Origin: Prosopocoilus inquinatus | Taxonomy: Eukaryota; Arthropoda; Insecta; Coleoptera; Lucanidae | Assembly (NCBI GenBank): GCA_036172665.1 | Contig: CM069875.1 | Location: forward strand, 15,593,806-15,657,805 | Reading direction: 5' to 3' | DNA length: 64,000 nucleotides | Part shown: one piece after another, positions 10,507 to 22,800 of the stretch | Numbering within the stretch: position 1 is the first letter of the stretch | How the letters are laid out: each line of letters opens with the position of its first letter | Translations under genes and position numbers: made by a program | The notes under the pieces: generated by a model | The model's input: the letters and a program-made list of their open reading frames with translations, nothing else | Told to the model about the DNA's origin: nothing | Databases searched by the model: none

Positions 10507-13188
10507 TAGTTTTAAAGGAAACAACACGTACAAGCGTTGTTCCTGTGATGTATCTAATCGATCCTTACTCATCTATCATGTTATTTGGCGTTTCGATGGA
10601 CTCCAGTAGCTCTGATGTGAGATACGACGTTTTCGGACGCAGCAGAAGCTGGAAATAGTTTTAAACGAAACAACACGCATTAGCATTGTTCCTGTGATGT
10701 ATCTAAACGATCCTTACTTATCTAACATGTTATTTGACGTTTGGATGGACTCCAGTAAGTCTGATGTGAGATACAAAGTTTTTGGACGCAGCAGGAGCTG
10801 GAAATAGTTTTAAACGAAACAACACGTATTAGCGTTGTTCCTGTGATGTAACTAATCGATCCTTACTCACCTATCATGTTATTTGACGTTTGGACGGACT
10901 CCAGTAACTCTGATGAGAGATACAAAGTTCTCGGACGCAGTAGAAGCTGGAAATAGTTTTCAACGAAACAACACGTATTAGCGTTGTTCCTGTGATGTAT
11001 CTAATCGATCCTTACTCATCTATCATGTTATTTGGCGTTTCGATGGACTCCAGTAACTTTGATGTGAGATACGAAGTTCTCGGACGCAGCTGAAGCTGGA
11101 AATAGTTTTAAAGGAAACAACACGTATTAGCGTTGTTCCTGTGATGTATCTAATCGATCCTTACTCATCTATCATGTTATTTGGCGTTTCGATGGACTCC
11201 AGTAACTCTGATGTGAGATACGACGTTTTCGGACGCAGCAGAAGCTGGAAATAGTTTTAAATGAAACAACACGCATTAGCGTTGTTCCTGTGATGTATCT
11301 AATCGATCCTTACTCATCTATCATGTTATTTGACGTTTGAATGGACTCCAGTAACTCTCATGTGAGATACAAAGTTCTCGGACGCAGCAGAAGCTGGAAA
11401 TAGTTTTGAACGAAACAACACGTATTCGTCTTGTTCCTGTGATGTATCTAATCGATCCTTACTTATCTATCATGTTATTTGACGTTTGGATGGACTCCAG
11501 TATCTCTGATGTGAGATACGAAATTTTCGGACGCAGCAGAAGCTGGAAATAGTTTTAAACGAAACAACACGCATTAGCGTTGTTCCTGAGCTGTATCTAA
11601 TCGATCCTTACTCATCTATCATGTTATTTGACGTTTGGATGGACTCCAGTATCTCTGATGTGAGATACGAAATTTTCGGACGCAGCAGGAGCTAGAAATA
11701 GTTTTAAACGAAACAACACGTATTAGCGTTGTTCCTGTGATGTATCTAATCGATCCTTACTCATCTATTATGTTATTTGACGTTTGGATGGACTCCAGTA
11801 TCTCTGATGTGAGATACGAAATTTTCGGACGCAGCAGAAGCTGGAAATAGTTTTAAACGAAACAACACGCATTAGCGTTGTTCCTGTGATGTATCTAAAC
11901 AATCCTTACTTATCTAACATGTTATTTGACGTTTGGATGGACTCCAGTAAGTCTGATGTGTGATACAAAGTTTTTGGACGCAGCAGGAGCTGGAAATAGT
12001 TTTAAAAGAAACAACACGTGTTAGCGTTGTTCCTGAGCTGTATCTAATCGATCCTTACTCATTTATCATGTTATTTGGCGTTTCGATGGACTCCAGTAAC
12101 TCTCATGTGAGATACAAAGTTCTCGGACGCAGCAGAAGCTGGAAATAGTTTTAAACGAAACAACACGCATTAGCGTTGTTCCTGTGATGTATCTAATCGA
12201 TACTTACTCATCTATCATGTTATTTGACGTTTCGATGGACTCCAGTAACTCTAATGTGAGAAACGAAATTTTCGGACGCAGCAGAAGCTGGAAATAGTTT
12301 TAAACGAAACAGCACATATTAGCGTTGTTCCTGTGATGTAACTAATCGATCCTTACTTAGCTACTATGTTATTTGACGTTTCGATAGACTCCAGTAACTC
12401 TAATGTGAGATACGAAATTTTCGGACGCAGCAGCAGCTGGAAATAGTTTTAAACGAAACAACACATATTAGCGTTGTTCCTGTGATGTAACTAATCGATC
12501 CTTACTCACCTATCATGTTATTTGACGTTTGGACGGACTCCAGTAACTCTGATGAGAGATACAAAGTTCTCGGACGCAGTAGAAGCTGGAAATAGTTTTC
12601 AACGAAACAACACGTATTAGCGTTGTTCCTGTGATGTATCTAAACGATCCTTACTTATCTAACATGTTATTTGACGTTTGGATGGACTCCAGAAAGTCAG
12701 ATGTGAGATACAAAGTTTTTGGACGCAGCAGGAGCTGGAAATAGTTTTAAACGAAACAACACGTATTAGCGTTGTTCCTGTACTGTATCTAATCGATCCT
12801 TACTCATCTATCATGTTATTTGGCGTTTCGATGGACTCCAGTAGCTCTGATGTGAGATACGACGTTTTCGGACGAAGCAGAAGCTGGAAATAGTTTTAAA
12901 CGAAACAATACGCATTAGCGTTGTTCCTGTGATGTATCTAATCGATCCTTACTTATCTATCATGTTATTTGGCGTTTCGATGGACTCCAGTAACTTTGAT
13001 GTGAGATACGAAGTTCTCGGACGCAGCTGAAGCTGGAAATAGTTTTAAATGAAACAACACGTATTAGCGTTGTTCCTGTGATGTATCTAATCGATCCTTA
13101 CTCATCTATCATGTTATTTGGCGTTTCGATGGACTCCAGTAGCTCTGATGTGAGATACGAGGTTTTCGGACGCAGCAGAAGCTGGAAA
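10507..13188. repeat. Link region between 19-mer and 45-mer HORs
   Basis: Eighteen monomers that align with 17.3-19.9 kb. From about 11.1 kb the offset is 45 monomers (6,705 bp), for example ACGCATTAGC at 11271 and 17976. Left of about 10.8 kb it is 46 monomers, because one monomer (10805-10953) is present here and absent there. The region thus forms the left, incomplete continuation of the 45-mer HOR. It contains only satellite DNA. Confidence 0.85.
10805..10953. repeat. Extra monomer relative to the next HOR copies
   Basis: This monomer has the subtype signature TGTAACTAATCG, TCACCTATC, TTTGGACGG and GATGAGAG. It sits between a monomer with AAACGATCC and one with TTTGATG/CAGCTGAAG. At the equivalent point near 17.66 kb and 24.36 kb those two subtypes are adjacent and this monomer is missing. 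The change is exactly one unit and keeps the 149-bp register. Confidence 0.85.
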
Positions 13189-13486
13189 TAGTTTTAAATG
13201 AAAGAACACGCATTAGCGTTGTTCCTGTGATGTATCTAATCGATCCTTACTCATCTATCATGTTATTTGACGTTTCGATGGACTCTAGTAACTCTGATGT
13301 GAGATACGAAGTTTTTGGACGCAGCAGGAGCTGGAAATAGTTTTAAACGAAACAACACGTATTAGCGTTGTTCCTGTGATGTATCTAATCGATACTTACT
13401 CATCTATCATGTTATTTGACGTTTCGGTGGACTCCAGTAACTCTAATGTGAGAAACGAAATTTTCGGACGCAGCAGAAGCTGGAAA

Positions 13487-14529
13487 TAGTTTTAAACGAA
13501 ACAACACATATTAGCGTTGTTCCTGTGATGTAACTAATCGATCCTTACTTAGCTACTATGTTATTTGACGTTTCGATAGACTCCAGTAACTCTAATGTGA
13601 GATACGAAATTTTCGGACGCAGCAGCAGCTGGAAATAGTTTTAAACGAAACAACACATATTAGCGTTGTTCCTGTGATGTAACTAATCGATCCTTACTCA
13701 CCTATCATGTTATTTGACGTTTGGACGGACTCCAGTAACTCTGATGAGAGATACAAAGTTCTCGGACGCAGTAGAAGCTGGAAATAGTTTTCAACGAAAC
13801 AACACGTATTAGCGTTGTTCCTGTGATGTATCTAAACGATCCTTACTTATCTAACATGTTATTTGACGTTTGGATGGACTCCAGTAAGTCAGATGTGAGA
13901 TACAAAGTTTTTGGACGCAGCAGGAGCTGGAAATAGTTTTAAACGAAACAACACGTATTAGCGTTGTTCCTGTACTGTATCTAATCGATCCTTACTCATC
14001 TATCATGTTATTTGGCGTTTCGATGGACTCCAGTAGCTCTGATGTGAGATACGACGTTTTCGGACGAAGCAGAAGCTGGAAATAGTTTTAAACGAAACAA
14101 TACGCATTAGCGTTGTTCCTGTGATGTATCTAATCGATCCTTACTTATCTATCATGTTATTTGGCGTTTCGATGGACTCCAGTAACTTTGATGTTAGATA
14201 CGAAGTTCTCGGACGCAGCTGAAGCTGGAAATAGTTTTAAATGAAACAACACGTATTAGCGTTGTTCCTGTGATGTATCTAATCGATCCTTACTCATCTA
14301 TCATGTTATTTGGCGTTTCGATGGACTCCAGTAGCTCTGATGTGAGATACGAGGTTTTCGGACGCAGCAGAAGCTGGAAATAGTTTTAAATGAAAGAACA
14401 CGCATTAGCGTTGTTCCTGTGATGTATCTAATCGATCCTTACTCATCTATCATGTTATTTGACGTTTCGATGGACTCTAGTAACTCTGATGTGAGATACG
14501 AAGTTTTTGGACGCAGCAGGAGCTGGAAA
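13487..14529. repeat. Seven-monomer core cassette (example copy)
   Basis: Seven successive monomer subtypes recur as a set: (1) ACATATT with TTAGCTACT; (2) TCACCTATC with TTTGGACGG and GATGAGAG; (3) TTTTCAACG with GTAAGTCAG; (4) CCTGTACTG with CGGACGAAGC; (5) AATACGCATT with CAGCTGAAG; (6) AAATGAAACAACACGTATT with GAGGTTTTCGG; (7) AAATGAAAGAACACGC with GACTCTAG. The set, complete or missing its first monomers, ends at the 17 places where GAAAGAACAC occurs: 7091, 9922, 13200, 14392, 15882, 16776, 19905, 21097, 22587, 23481, 26610, 30335, 33613, 35848, 45383, 47320 and 51492. It behaves as a unit of amplification. Confidence 0.85.
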
Positions 14530-15870
14530 TAGTTTTAAACGAAACAACACGTATTAGCGTTGTTCCTGTGATGTATCTAATCGATCCTTATTCATCTATC
14601 ATGTTATTTGACGTTTGGATGGACTCCAGTATCTCTGATGTGAGATACGATATCTTCGGACGCAGCATAAGCTGGAAATAGTTTTAAACGAAACAACACA
14701 CATTAGCGTTGTTCCTGTGATGTATCTAATCGATCCTTACTTATCTAACATGTTATTTGACGTTTCGATGGACTCAAGTAACTCTGATGTGAGATACGAT
14801 GTTTTCGGACGCAGCAGAAGCTGGAAATAGTTTTAAACGAAACAACACGTATTAGCGTTGTTCCTGTGATGTATCTAATCGATCCTTACTCATCTATCAT
14901 GTTATTTGACGTTTCGGTGGACTCCAGTAACTCTAATGTGAGAAACGAAATTTTCGGACGCAGCAGAAGCTGGAAATAGTTTTAAACGAAACAACACATA
15001 TTAGCGTTGTTCCTGTGATGTAACTAATCGATCCTTACTTAGCTACTATGTTATTTGACGTTTCGATAGACTCCAGTAACTCTAATGTGAGATACGAAAT
15101 TTTCGGACGCAGCAGCAGCTGGAAATAGTTTTAAACGAAACAACACATATTAGCGTTGTTCCTGTGATGTAACTAATCGATCCTTACTCACCTATCATGT
15201 TATTTGAAGTTTGGACGGACTCCAGTAACTCTGATGAGAGATACAAAGTTCTCGGACGCAGTAGAAGCTGGAAATAGTTTTCAACGAAACAACACGTATT
15301 AGCGTTGTTCCTGTGATGTATCTAAACGATCCTTACTTATCTAACATGTTATTTGACGTTTGGATGGACTCCAGTAAGTCAGATGTGAGATACAAAGTTT
15401 TTGGACGCAGCAGGAGCTGGAAATAGTTTTAAACGAAACAACACGTATTAGCGTTGTTCCTGTACTGTATCTAATCGATCCTTACTCATCTATCATGTTA
15501 TTTGGCGTTTCGATGGACTCCAGTAGCTCTGATGTGAGATACGACGTTTTCGGACGAAGCAGAAGCTGGAAATAGTTTTAAACGAAACAATACGCATTAG
15601 CGTTGTTCCTGTGATGTATCTAATCGATCCTTACTTATCTATCATGTTATTTGGCGTTTCGATGGACTCCAGTAACTTTGATGTTAGATACGAAGTTCTC
15701 GGACGCAGCTGAAGCTGGAAATAGTTTTAAATGAAACAACACGTATTAGCGTTGTTCCTGTGATGTATCTAATCGATCCTTACTCATCTATCATGTTATT
15801 TGGCGTTTCGATGGACTCCAGTAGCTCTGATGTGAGATACGAGGTTTTCGGACGCAGCAGAAGCTGGAAA

Positions 15871-16168
15871 TAGTTTTAAATGAAAGAACACGCATTAGCG
15901 TTGTTCCTGTGATGTATCTAATCGATCCTTACTCATCTATCATGTTATTTGACGTTTCGATGGACTCTAGTAACTCTGATGTGAGATACGAAGTTTTTGG
16001 ACGCAGCAGGAGCTGGAAATAATTTTAAACGAAACAACACGTATTAGCGTTGTTCCTGTGATGTATCTAATCGATCCTTACTCATCTATCATGTTATTTG
16101 ACGTTTCGATGGACTCTAGTAACTCTGATGTGAGATACGAAGTTTTTGGACGCAGCAGGAGCTGGAAA
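15871..16168. repeat. Single-monomer tandem duplication inside the 45-mer HOR
   Basis: Two successive monomers share the right half with GACTCTAG and the rare ending CTGGAAATAATTTT (normally AATAGTTTT), at 16021 and 16170, exactly 149 bp apart. The left halves differ: GAAAGAACACGC in the first, GAAACAACACGT in the second. The same doublet with the same rare ending is seen near 22.58-22.87 kb in HOR copy 2. The slip therefore happened before the 45-mer was duplicated. Confidence 0.85.
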
Positions 16169-19100
16169 TAATTTTAAACGAAACAACACGTATTAGCGTT
16201 GTTCCTGTGATGTATCTAATCGATCCTTACTTATCTAACATGTTATTTGACGTTTGGATGGACTCCAGTATCTCTGATGTGAGATACGATATCTTCGGAC
16301 GCAGCATAAGCTGGAAATAGTTTTAAACGAAACAACACGTATTAGCGTTGTTCCTGTACTGTATCTAATCGATCCTTACTCATCTATCATGTTATTTGGC
16401 GTTTCGATGGACTCCAGTAGCTCTGATGTGAGATACGACGTTTTCGGACGAAGCAGAAGCTGGAAATAGTTTTAAACGAAACAATACGCATTAGCGTTGT
16501 TCCTGTGATGTATCTAATCGATCCTTACTTATCTATCATGTTATTTGGCGTTTCGATGGACTCCAGTAACTTTGATGTTAGATACGAAGTTCTCGGACGC
16601 AGCTGAAGCTGGAAATAGTTTTAAATGAAACAACACGTATTAGCGTTGTTCCTGTGATGTATCTAATCGATCCTTACTCATCTATCATGTTATTTGGCGT
16701 TTCGATGGACTCCAGTAGCTCTGATGTGAGATACGAGGTTTTCGGACGCAGCAGAAGCTGGAAATAGTTTTAAATGAAAGAACACGCATTAGCGTTGTTC
16801 CTGTGATGTATCTAATCGATCCTTACTCATCTATCATGTTATTTGACGTTTCGATGGACTCTAGTAACTCTGATGTGAGATACGAAGTTTTTGGACGCAG
16901 CAGGAGCTGGAAATAGTTTTAAACGAAACAACACGTATTAGCGTTGTTCCTGTGATGTATCTAATCGATCCTTATTCATCTATCATGTTATTTGACGTTT
17001 GGATGGACTCCAGTATCTCTGATGTGAGATACGATATCTTCGGACGCAGCATAAGCTGGAAATAGTTTTAAACGAAACAACACGCATTAGCGTTGTTCCT
17101 GTGATGTATCTAATCGATCCTTACTTATCTAACATGTTATTTGACGTTTCGATGGACTCAAGTAACTCTGATGTGAGATACGATGTTTTCGGACGCAGCA
17201 GAAGCTGGAAATAGTTTTAAACGAAACAACACGTATTAGCGTTGTTCCTGTGATGTATCTAATCGATCCTTACTCATCTATCATGTTATTTGGCGTTTCG
17301 ATGGACTCCAGTAACTTTGATGTGAGATACGAAGTTCTCGGACGCAGCTGAAGCTGGAAATAGTTTTAAAGGAAACAACACGTACTAGCGTTGTTCCTGT
17401 GATGTACCTAATCGATCCTTACTCATCTATCATGTTATTTGGCGTTTCGATGGACTCCAGTAGCTCTGATGTGAGATACGACGTTTTCGGACGCAGCAGA
17501 AGCTGGAAATAGTTTTAAACGAAACAACACGCATTAGCGTTGTTCCTGTGATGTATCTAAACGATCCTTACTTATCTAACATGTTATTTGACGTTTGGAT
17601 GGACTCCAGTAAGTCTGATGTGAGATACAAAGTTTTTGGACGCAGCAGGAGCTGGAAATAGTTTTAAACGAAACAACACGTATTAGCGTTGTTCCTGTGA
17701 TGTATCTAATCGATCCTTACTCATCTATCATGTTATTTGGCGTTTCGATGGACTCCAGTAACTTTGATGTGAGATACGAAGTTCTCGGACGCAGCTGAAG
17801 CTGGAAATAGTTTTAAAGGAAACAACACGTATTATCGTTGTTCCTGTGATGTATCTAATCGATCCTTACTCATCTATCATGTTATTTGGCGTTTCGATGG
17901 ACTCCAGTAACTCTGATGTGAGATACGACGTTTTCGGACGCAGCAGAAGCTGGAAATAGTTTTAAAGGAAACAACACGCATTAGCGTTGTTCCTGTGATG
18001 TATCTAATCGATCCTTACTCATCTATCATGTTATTTGACGTTTGAATGGACTCCAGTAACTCTCATGTGAGATACAAAGTTCTCGGACGCAGCAGAAGCT
18101 GGAAATAGTTTTGAACGAAACAACACGTATTCGTCTTGTTCCTGTGATGTATCTAATCGATCCTTACTTATCTATCATGTTATTTGACGTTTGGATTGAC
18201 TCCAGTATCTCTGATGTGAGATACGAAATTTTCGGACGCAGCAGAAGCTGGAAATAGTTTTAAACGAAACAACACGCATTAGCGTTGTTCCTGAGCTGTA
18301 TCTAATCGATCCTTACTCATCTATCATGTTATTTGACGTTTGGATGGACTCCAGTATCTCTGATGTGAGATACGAAATTTTCGGACGCAGCAGGAGCTAG
18401 AAATAGTTTTAAACGAAACAACACGTATTAGCGTTGTTCCTGTGATGTATCTAATCGATCCTTACTCATCTATCATGTTATTTGACGTTTGGATGGACTC
18501 CAGTATCTCAGATGTGAGATACGAAATTTTCGGACGCAGCAGAAGCTGGAAATAGTTTTAAACGAAACAACACGCATTAGCGTTGTTCCTGTGATGTATC
18601 TAAACAATCCTTACTTATCTAACATGTTATTTGACGTTTGGATGGACTCCAGTAAGTCTGATGTGTGATACAAAGTTTTTGGACGCAGCAGGAGCTGGAA
18701 ATAGTTTTAAACGAAACAACACGTGTTAGCGTTGTTCCTGAGCTGTATCTAATCGATCCTTACTCACTTATCATGTTATTTGGCGTTTCGATGGACTCCA
18801 GTAACTCTCATGTGAGATACAAAGTTCTCGGACGCAGCAGAAGCTGGAAATAGTTTTAAACGAAACAACACGCATTAGCGTTGTTCCTGTGATGTATCTA
18901 ATCGATACTTCCTCATCTATCATGTTATTTGACGTTTCGGTGGACTCCAGTAACTCTAATGTGAGAAACGAAATTTTCGGACGCAGCAGAAGCTGGAAAT
19001 AGTTTTAAACGAAACAACACATATTAGCGTTGTTCCTGTGATGTAACTAATCGATCCTTACTTAGCTACTATGTTATTTGACGTTTCGATAGACTCCAGT

Positions 19101-19893
19101 AACTCTAATGTGAGATACGAAATTTTCGGACGCAGCAGCAGCTGGAAATAGTTTTAAACGAAACAACACATATTAGCGTTGTTCCTGTGATGTAACTAAT
19201 CGATCCTTACTCACCTATCATGTTATTTGACGTTTGGACGGACTCCAGTAACTCTGATGAGAGATACAAAGTTCTCGGACGCAGTAGAAGCTGGAAATAG
19301 TTTTCAACGAAACAACACGTATTAGCGTTGTTCCTGTGATGTATCTAAACGATCCTTACTTATCTAACATGTTATTTGACGTTTGGATGGACTCCAGAAA
19401 GTCAGATGTGAGATACAAAGTTTTTGGACGCAGCAGGAGCTGGAAATAGTTTTAAACGAAACAACACGTATTAGCGTTGTTCCTGTACTGTATCTAATCG
19501 ATCCTTACTCATCTATCATGTTATTTGGCGTTTCGATGGACTCCAGTAGCTCTGATGTGAGATACGACGTTTTCGGACGAAGCAGAAGCTGGAAATAGTT
19601 TTAAACGAAACAATACGCATTAGCGTTGTTCCTGTGATGTATCTAATCGATCCTTACTTATCTATCATGTTATTTGGCGTTTCGATGGACTCCAGTAACT
19701 TTGATGTGAGATACGAAGTTCTCGGACGCAGCTGAAGCTGGAAATAGTTTTAAATGAAACAACACGTATTAGCGTTGTTCCTGTGATGTATCTAATCGAT
19801 CCTTACTCATCTATCATGTTATTTGGCGTTTCGATGGACTCCAGTAGCTCTGATGTGAGATACGAGGTTTTCGGACGCAGCAGAAGCTGGAAA

Positions 19894-22800
19894 TAGTTTT
19901 AAATGAAAGAACACGCATTAGCGTTGTTCCTGTGATGTATCTAATCGATCCTTACTCATCTATCATGTTATTTGACGTTTCGATGGACTCTAGTAACTCT
20001 GATGTGAGATACGAAGTTTTTGGACGCAGCAGGAGCTGGAAATAGTTTTAAACGAAACAACACGTATTAGCGTTGTTCCTGTGATGTATCTAATCGATAC
20101 TTACTCATCTATCATGTTATTTGACGTTTCGGTGGACTCCAGTAACTCTAATGTGAGAAACGAAATTTTCGGACGCAGCAGAAGCTGGAAATAGTTTTAA
20201 ACGAAACAACACATATTAGCGTTGTTCCTGTGATGTAACTAATCGATCCTTACTTAGCTACTATGTTATTTGACGTTTCGATAGACTCCAGTAACTCTAA
20301 TGTGAGATACGAAATTTTCGGACGCAGCAGCAGCTGGAAATAGTTTTAAACGAAACAACACATATTAGCGTTGTTCCTGTGATGTAACTAATCGATCCTT
20401 ACTCACCTATCATGTTATTTGACGTTTGGACGGACTCCAGTAACTCTGATGAGAGATACAAAGTTCTCGGACGCAGTAGAAGCTGGAAATAGTTTTCAAC
20501 GAAACAACACGTATTAGCGTTGTTCCTGTGATGTATCTAAACGATCCTTACTTATCTAACATGTTATTTGACGTTTGGATGGACTCCAGTAAGTCAGATG
20601 TGAGATACAAAGTTTTTGGACGCAGCAGGAGCTGGAAATAGTTTTAAACGAAACAACACGTATTAGCGTTGTTCCTGTACTGTATCTAATCGATCCTTAC
20701 TCATCTATCATGTTATTTGGCGTTTCGATGGACTCCAGTAGCTCTGATGTGAGATACGACGTTTTCGGACGAAGCAGAAGCTGGAAATAGTTTTAAACGA
20801 AACAATACGCATTAGCGTTGTTCCTATGATGTATCTAATCGATCCTTACTTATCTATCATGTTATTTGGCGTTTCGATGGACTCCAGTAACTTTGATGTT
20901 AGATACGAAGTTCTCGGACGCAGCTGAAGCTGGAAATAGTTTTAAATGAAACAACACGTATTAGCGTTGTTCCTGTGATGTATCTAATCGATCCTTACTC
21001 ATCTATCATGTTATTTGGCGTTTCGATGGACTCCAGTAGCTCTGATGTGAGATACGAGGTTTTCGGACGCAGCAGAAGCTGGAAATAGTTTTAAATGAAA
21101 GAACACGCATTAGCGTTGTTCCTGTGATGTATCTAATCGATCCTTACTCATCTATCATGTTATTTGACGTTTCGATGGACTCTAGTAACTCTGATGTGAG
21201 ATACGAAGTTTTTGGACGCAGCAGGAGCTGGAAATAGTTTTAAACGAAACAACACGTATTAGCGTTGTTCCTGTGATGTATCTAATCGATCCTTATTCAT
21301 CTATCATGTTATTTGACGTTTGGATGGACTCCAGTATCTCTGATGTGAGATACGATATCTTCGGACGCAGCATAAGCTGGAAATAGTTTTAAACGAAACA
21401 ACACACATTAGCGTTGTTCCTGTGATGTATCTAATCGATCCTTACTTATCTAACATGTTATTTGACGTTTCGATGGACTCAAGTAACTCTGATGTGAGAT
21501 ACGATGTTTTCGGACGCAGCAGAAGCTGGAAATAGTTTTAAACGAAACAACACGTATTAGCGTTGTTCCTGTGATGTATCTAATCGATCCTTACTCATCT
21601 ATCATGTTATTTGACGTTTCGGTGGACTCCAGTAACTCTAATGTGAGAAACGAAATTTTCGGACGCAGCAGAAGCTGGAAATAGTTTTAAACGAAACAAC
21701 ACATATTAGCGTTGTTCCTGTGATGTAACTAATCGATCCTTACTTAGCTACTATGTTATTTGACGTTTCGATAGACTCCAGTAACTCTAATGTGAGATAC
21801 GAAATTTTCGGACGCAGCAGCAGCTGGAAATAGTTTTAAACGAAACAACACATATTAGCGTTGTTCCTGTGATGTAACTAATCGATCCTTACTCACCTAT
21901 CATGTTATTTGAAGTTTGGACGGACTCCAGTAACTCTGATGAGAGATACAAAGTTCTCGGACGCAGTAGAAGCTGGAAATAGTTTTCAACGAAACAACAC
22001 GTATTAGCGTTGTTCCTGTGATGTATCTAAACGATCCTTACTTATCTAACATGTTATTTGACGTTTGGATGGACTCCAGTAAGTCAGATGTGAGATACAA
22101 AGTTTTTGGACGCAGCAGGAGCTGGAAATAGTTTTAAACGAAACAACACGTATTAGCGTTGTTCCTGTACTGTATCTAATCGATCCTTACTCATCTATCA
22201 TGTTATTTGGCGTTTCGATGGACTCCAGTAGCTCTGATGTGAGATACGACGTTTTCGGACGAAGCAGAAGCTGGAAATAGTTTTAAACGAAACAATACGC
22301 ATTAGCGTTGTTCCTGTGATGTATCTAATCGATCCTTACTTATCTATCATGTTATTTGGCGTTTCGATGGACTCCAGTAACTTTGATGTTAGATACGAAG
22401 TTCTCGGACGCAGCTGAAGCTGGAAATAGTTTTAAATGAAACAACACGTATTAGCGTTGTTCCTGTGATGTATCTAATCGATCCTTACTCATCTATCATG
22501 TTATTTGGCGTTTCGATGGACTCCAGTAGCTCTGATGTGAGATACGAGGTTTTCGGACGCAGCAGAAGCTGGAAATAGTTTTAAATGAAAGAACACGCAT
22601 TAGCGTTGTTCCTGTGATGTATCTAATCGATCCTTACTCATCTATCATGTTATTTGACGTTTCGATGGACTCTAGTAACTCTGATGTGAGATACGAAGTT
22701 TTTGGACGCAGCAGGAGCTGGAAATAATTTTAAACGAAACAACACGTATTAGCGTTGTTCCTGTGATGTATCTAATCGATCCTTACTCATCTATCATGTT

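Larger units (their letters stand above)
13189..19893. repeat. 45-monomer HOR, copy 1 (6,705 bp)
   Basis: Exactly 45 monomers separate equivalent variants here and in the next copy. The marker GAAAGAACAC lies at 13200, 14392, 15882 and 16776 and then recurs at 19905, 21097, 22587 and 23481, so the HOR consists of nested segments of 8, 10, 6 and 21 monomers. Shared rare variants at +6,705 include GAAGTTTGGACGG near 15206, CCTTATTCATC near 14587, ACACACATTAG near 14695 and GGATTGACTCC near 18193. The periodic zone extends beyond the copy on both sides. Copy boundaries are arbitrary in phase. Confidence 0.93.

Noticed and set aside
12678..12893. Open reading frames of 61-72 codons starting MDGLQ or MIQSF, repeated at many positions (3914, 5851, 8682, 11960, 12678 and so on)
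   Set aside because: They are the satellite monomer read in one frame and recur wherever a subtype loses a stop (for example AGTAAGT to AGAAAGT, or TGTGAGA to TGTGTGA). All end at the same CTGGAAATAG. Substitutions among monomers are largely non-synonymous in this frame, and 149 is not a multiple of three, so no frame continues. No coding signal.
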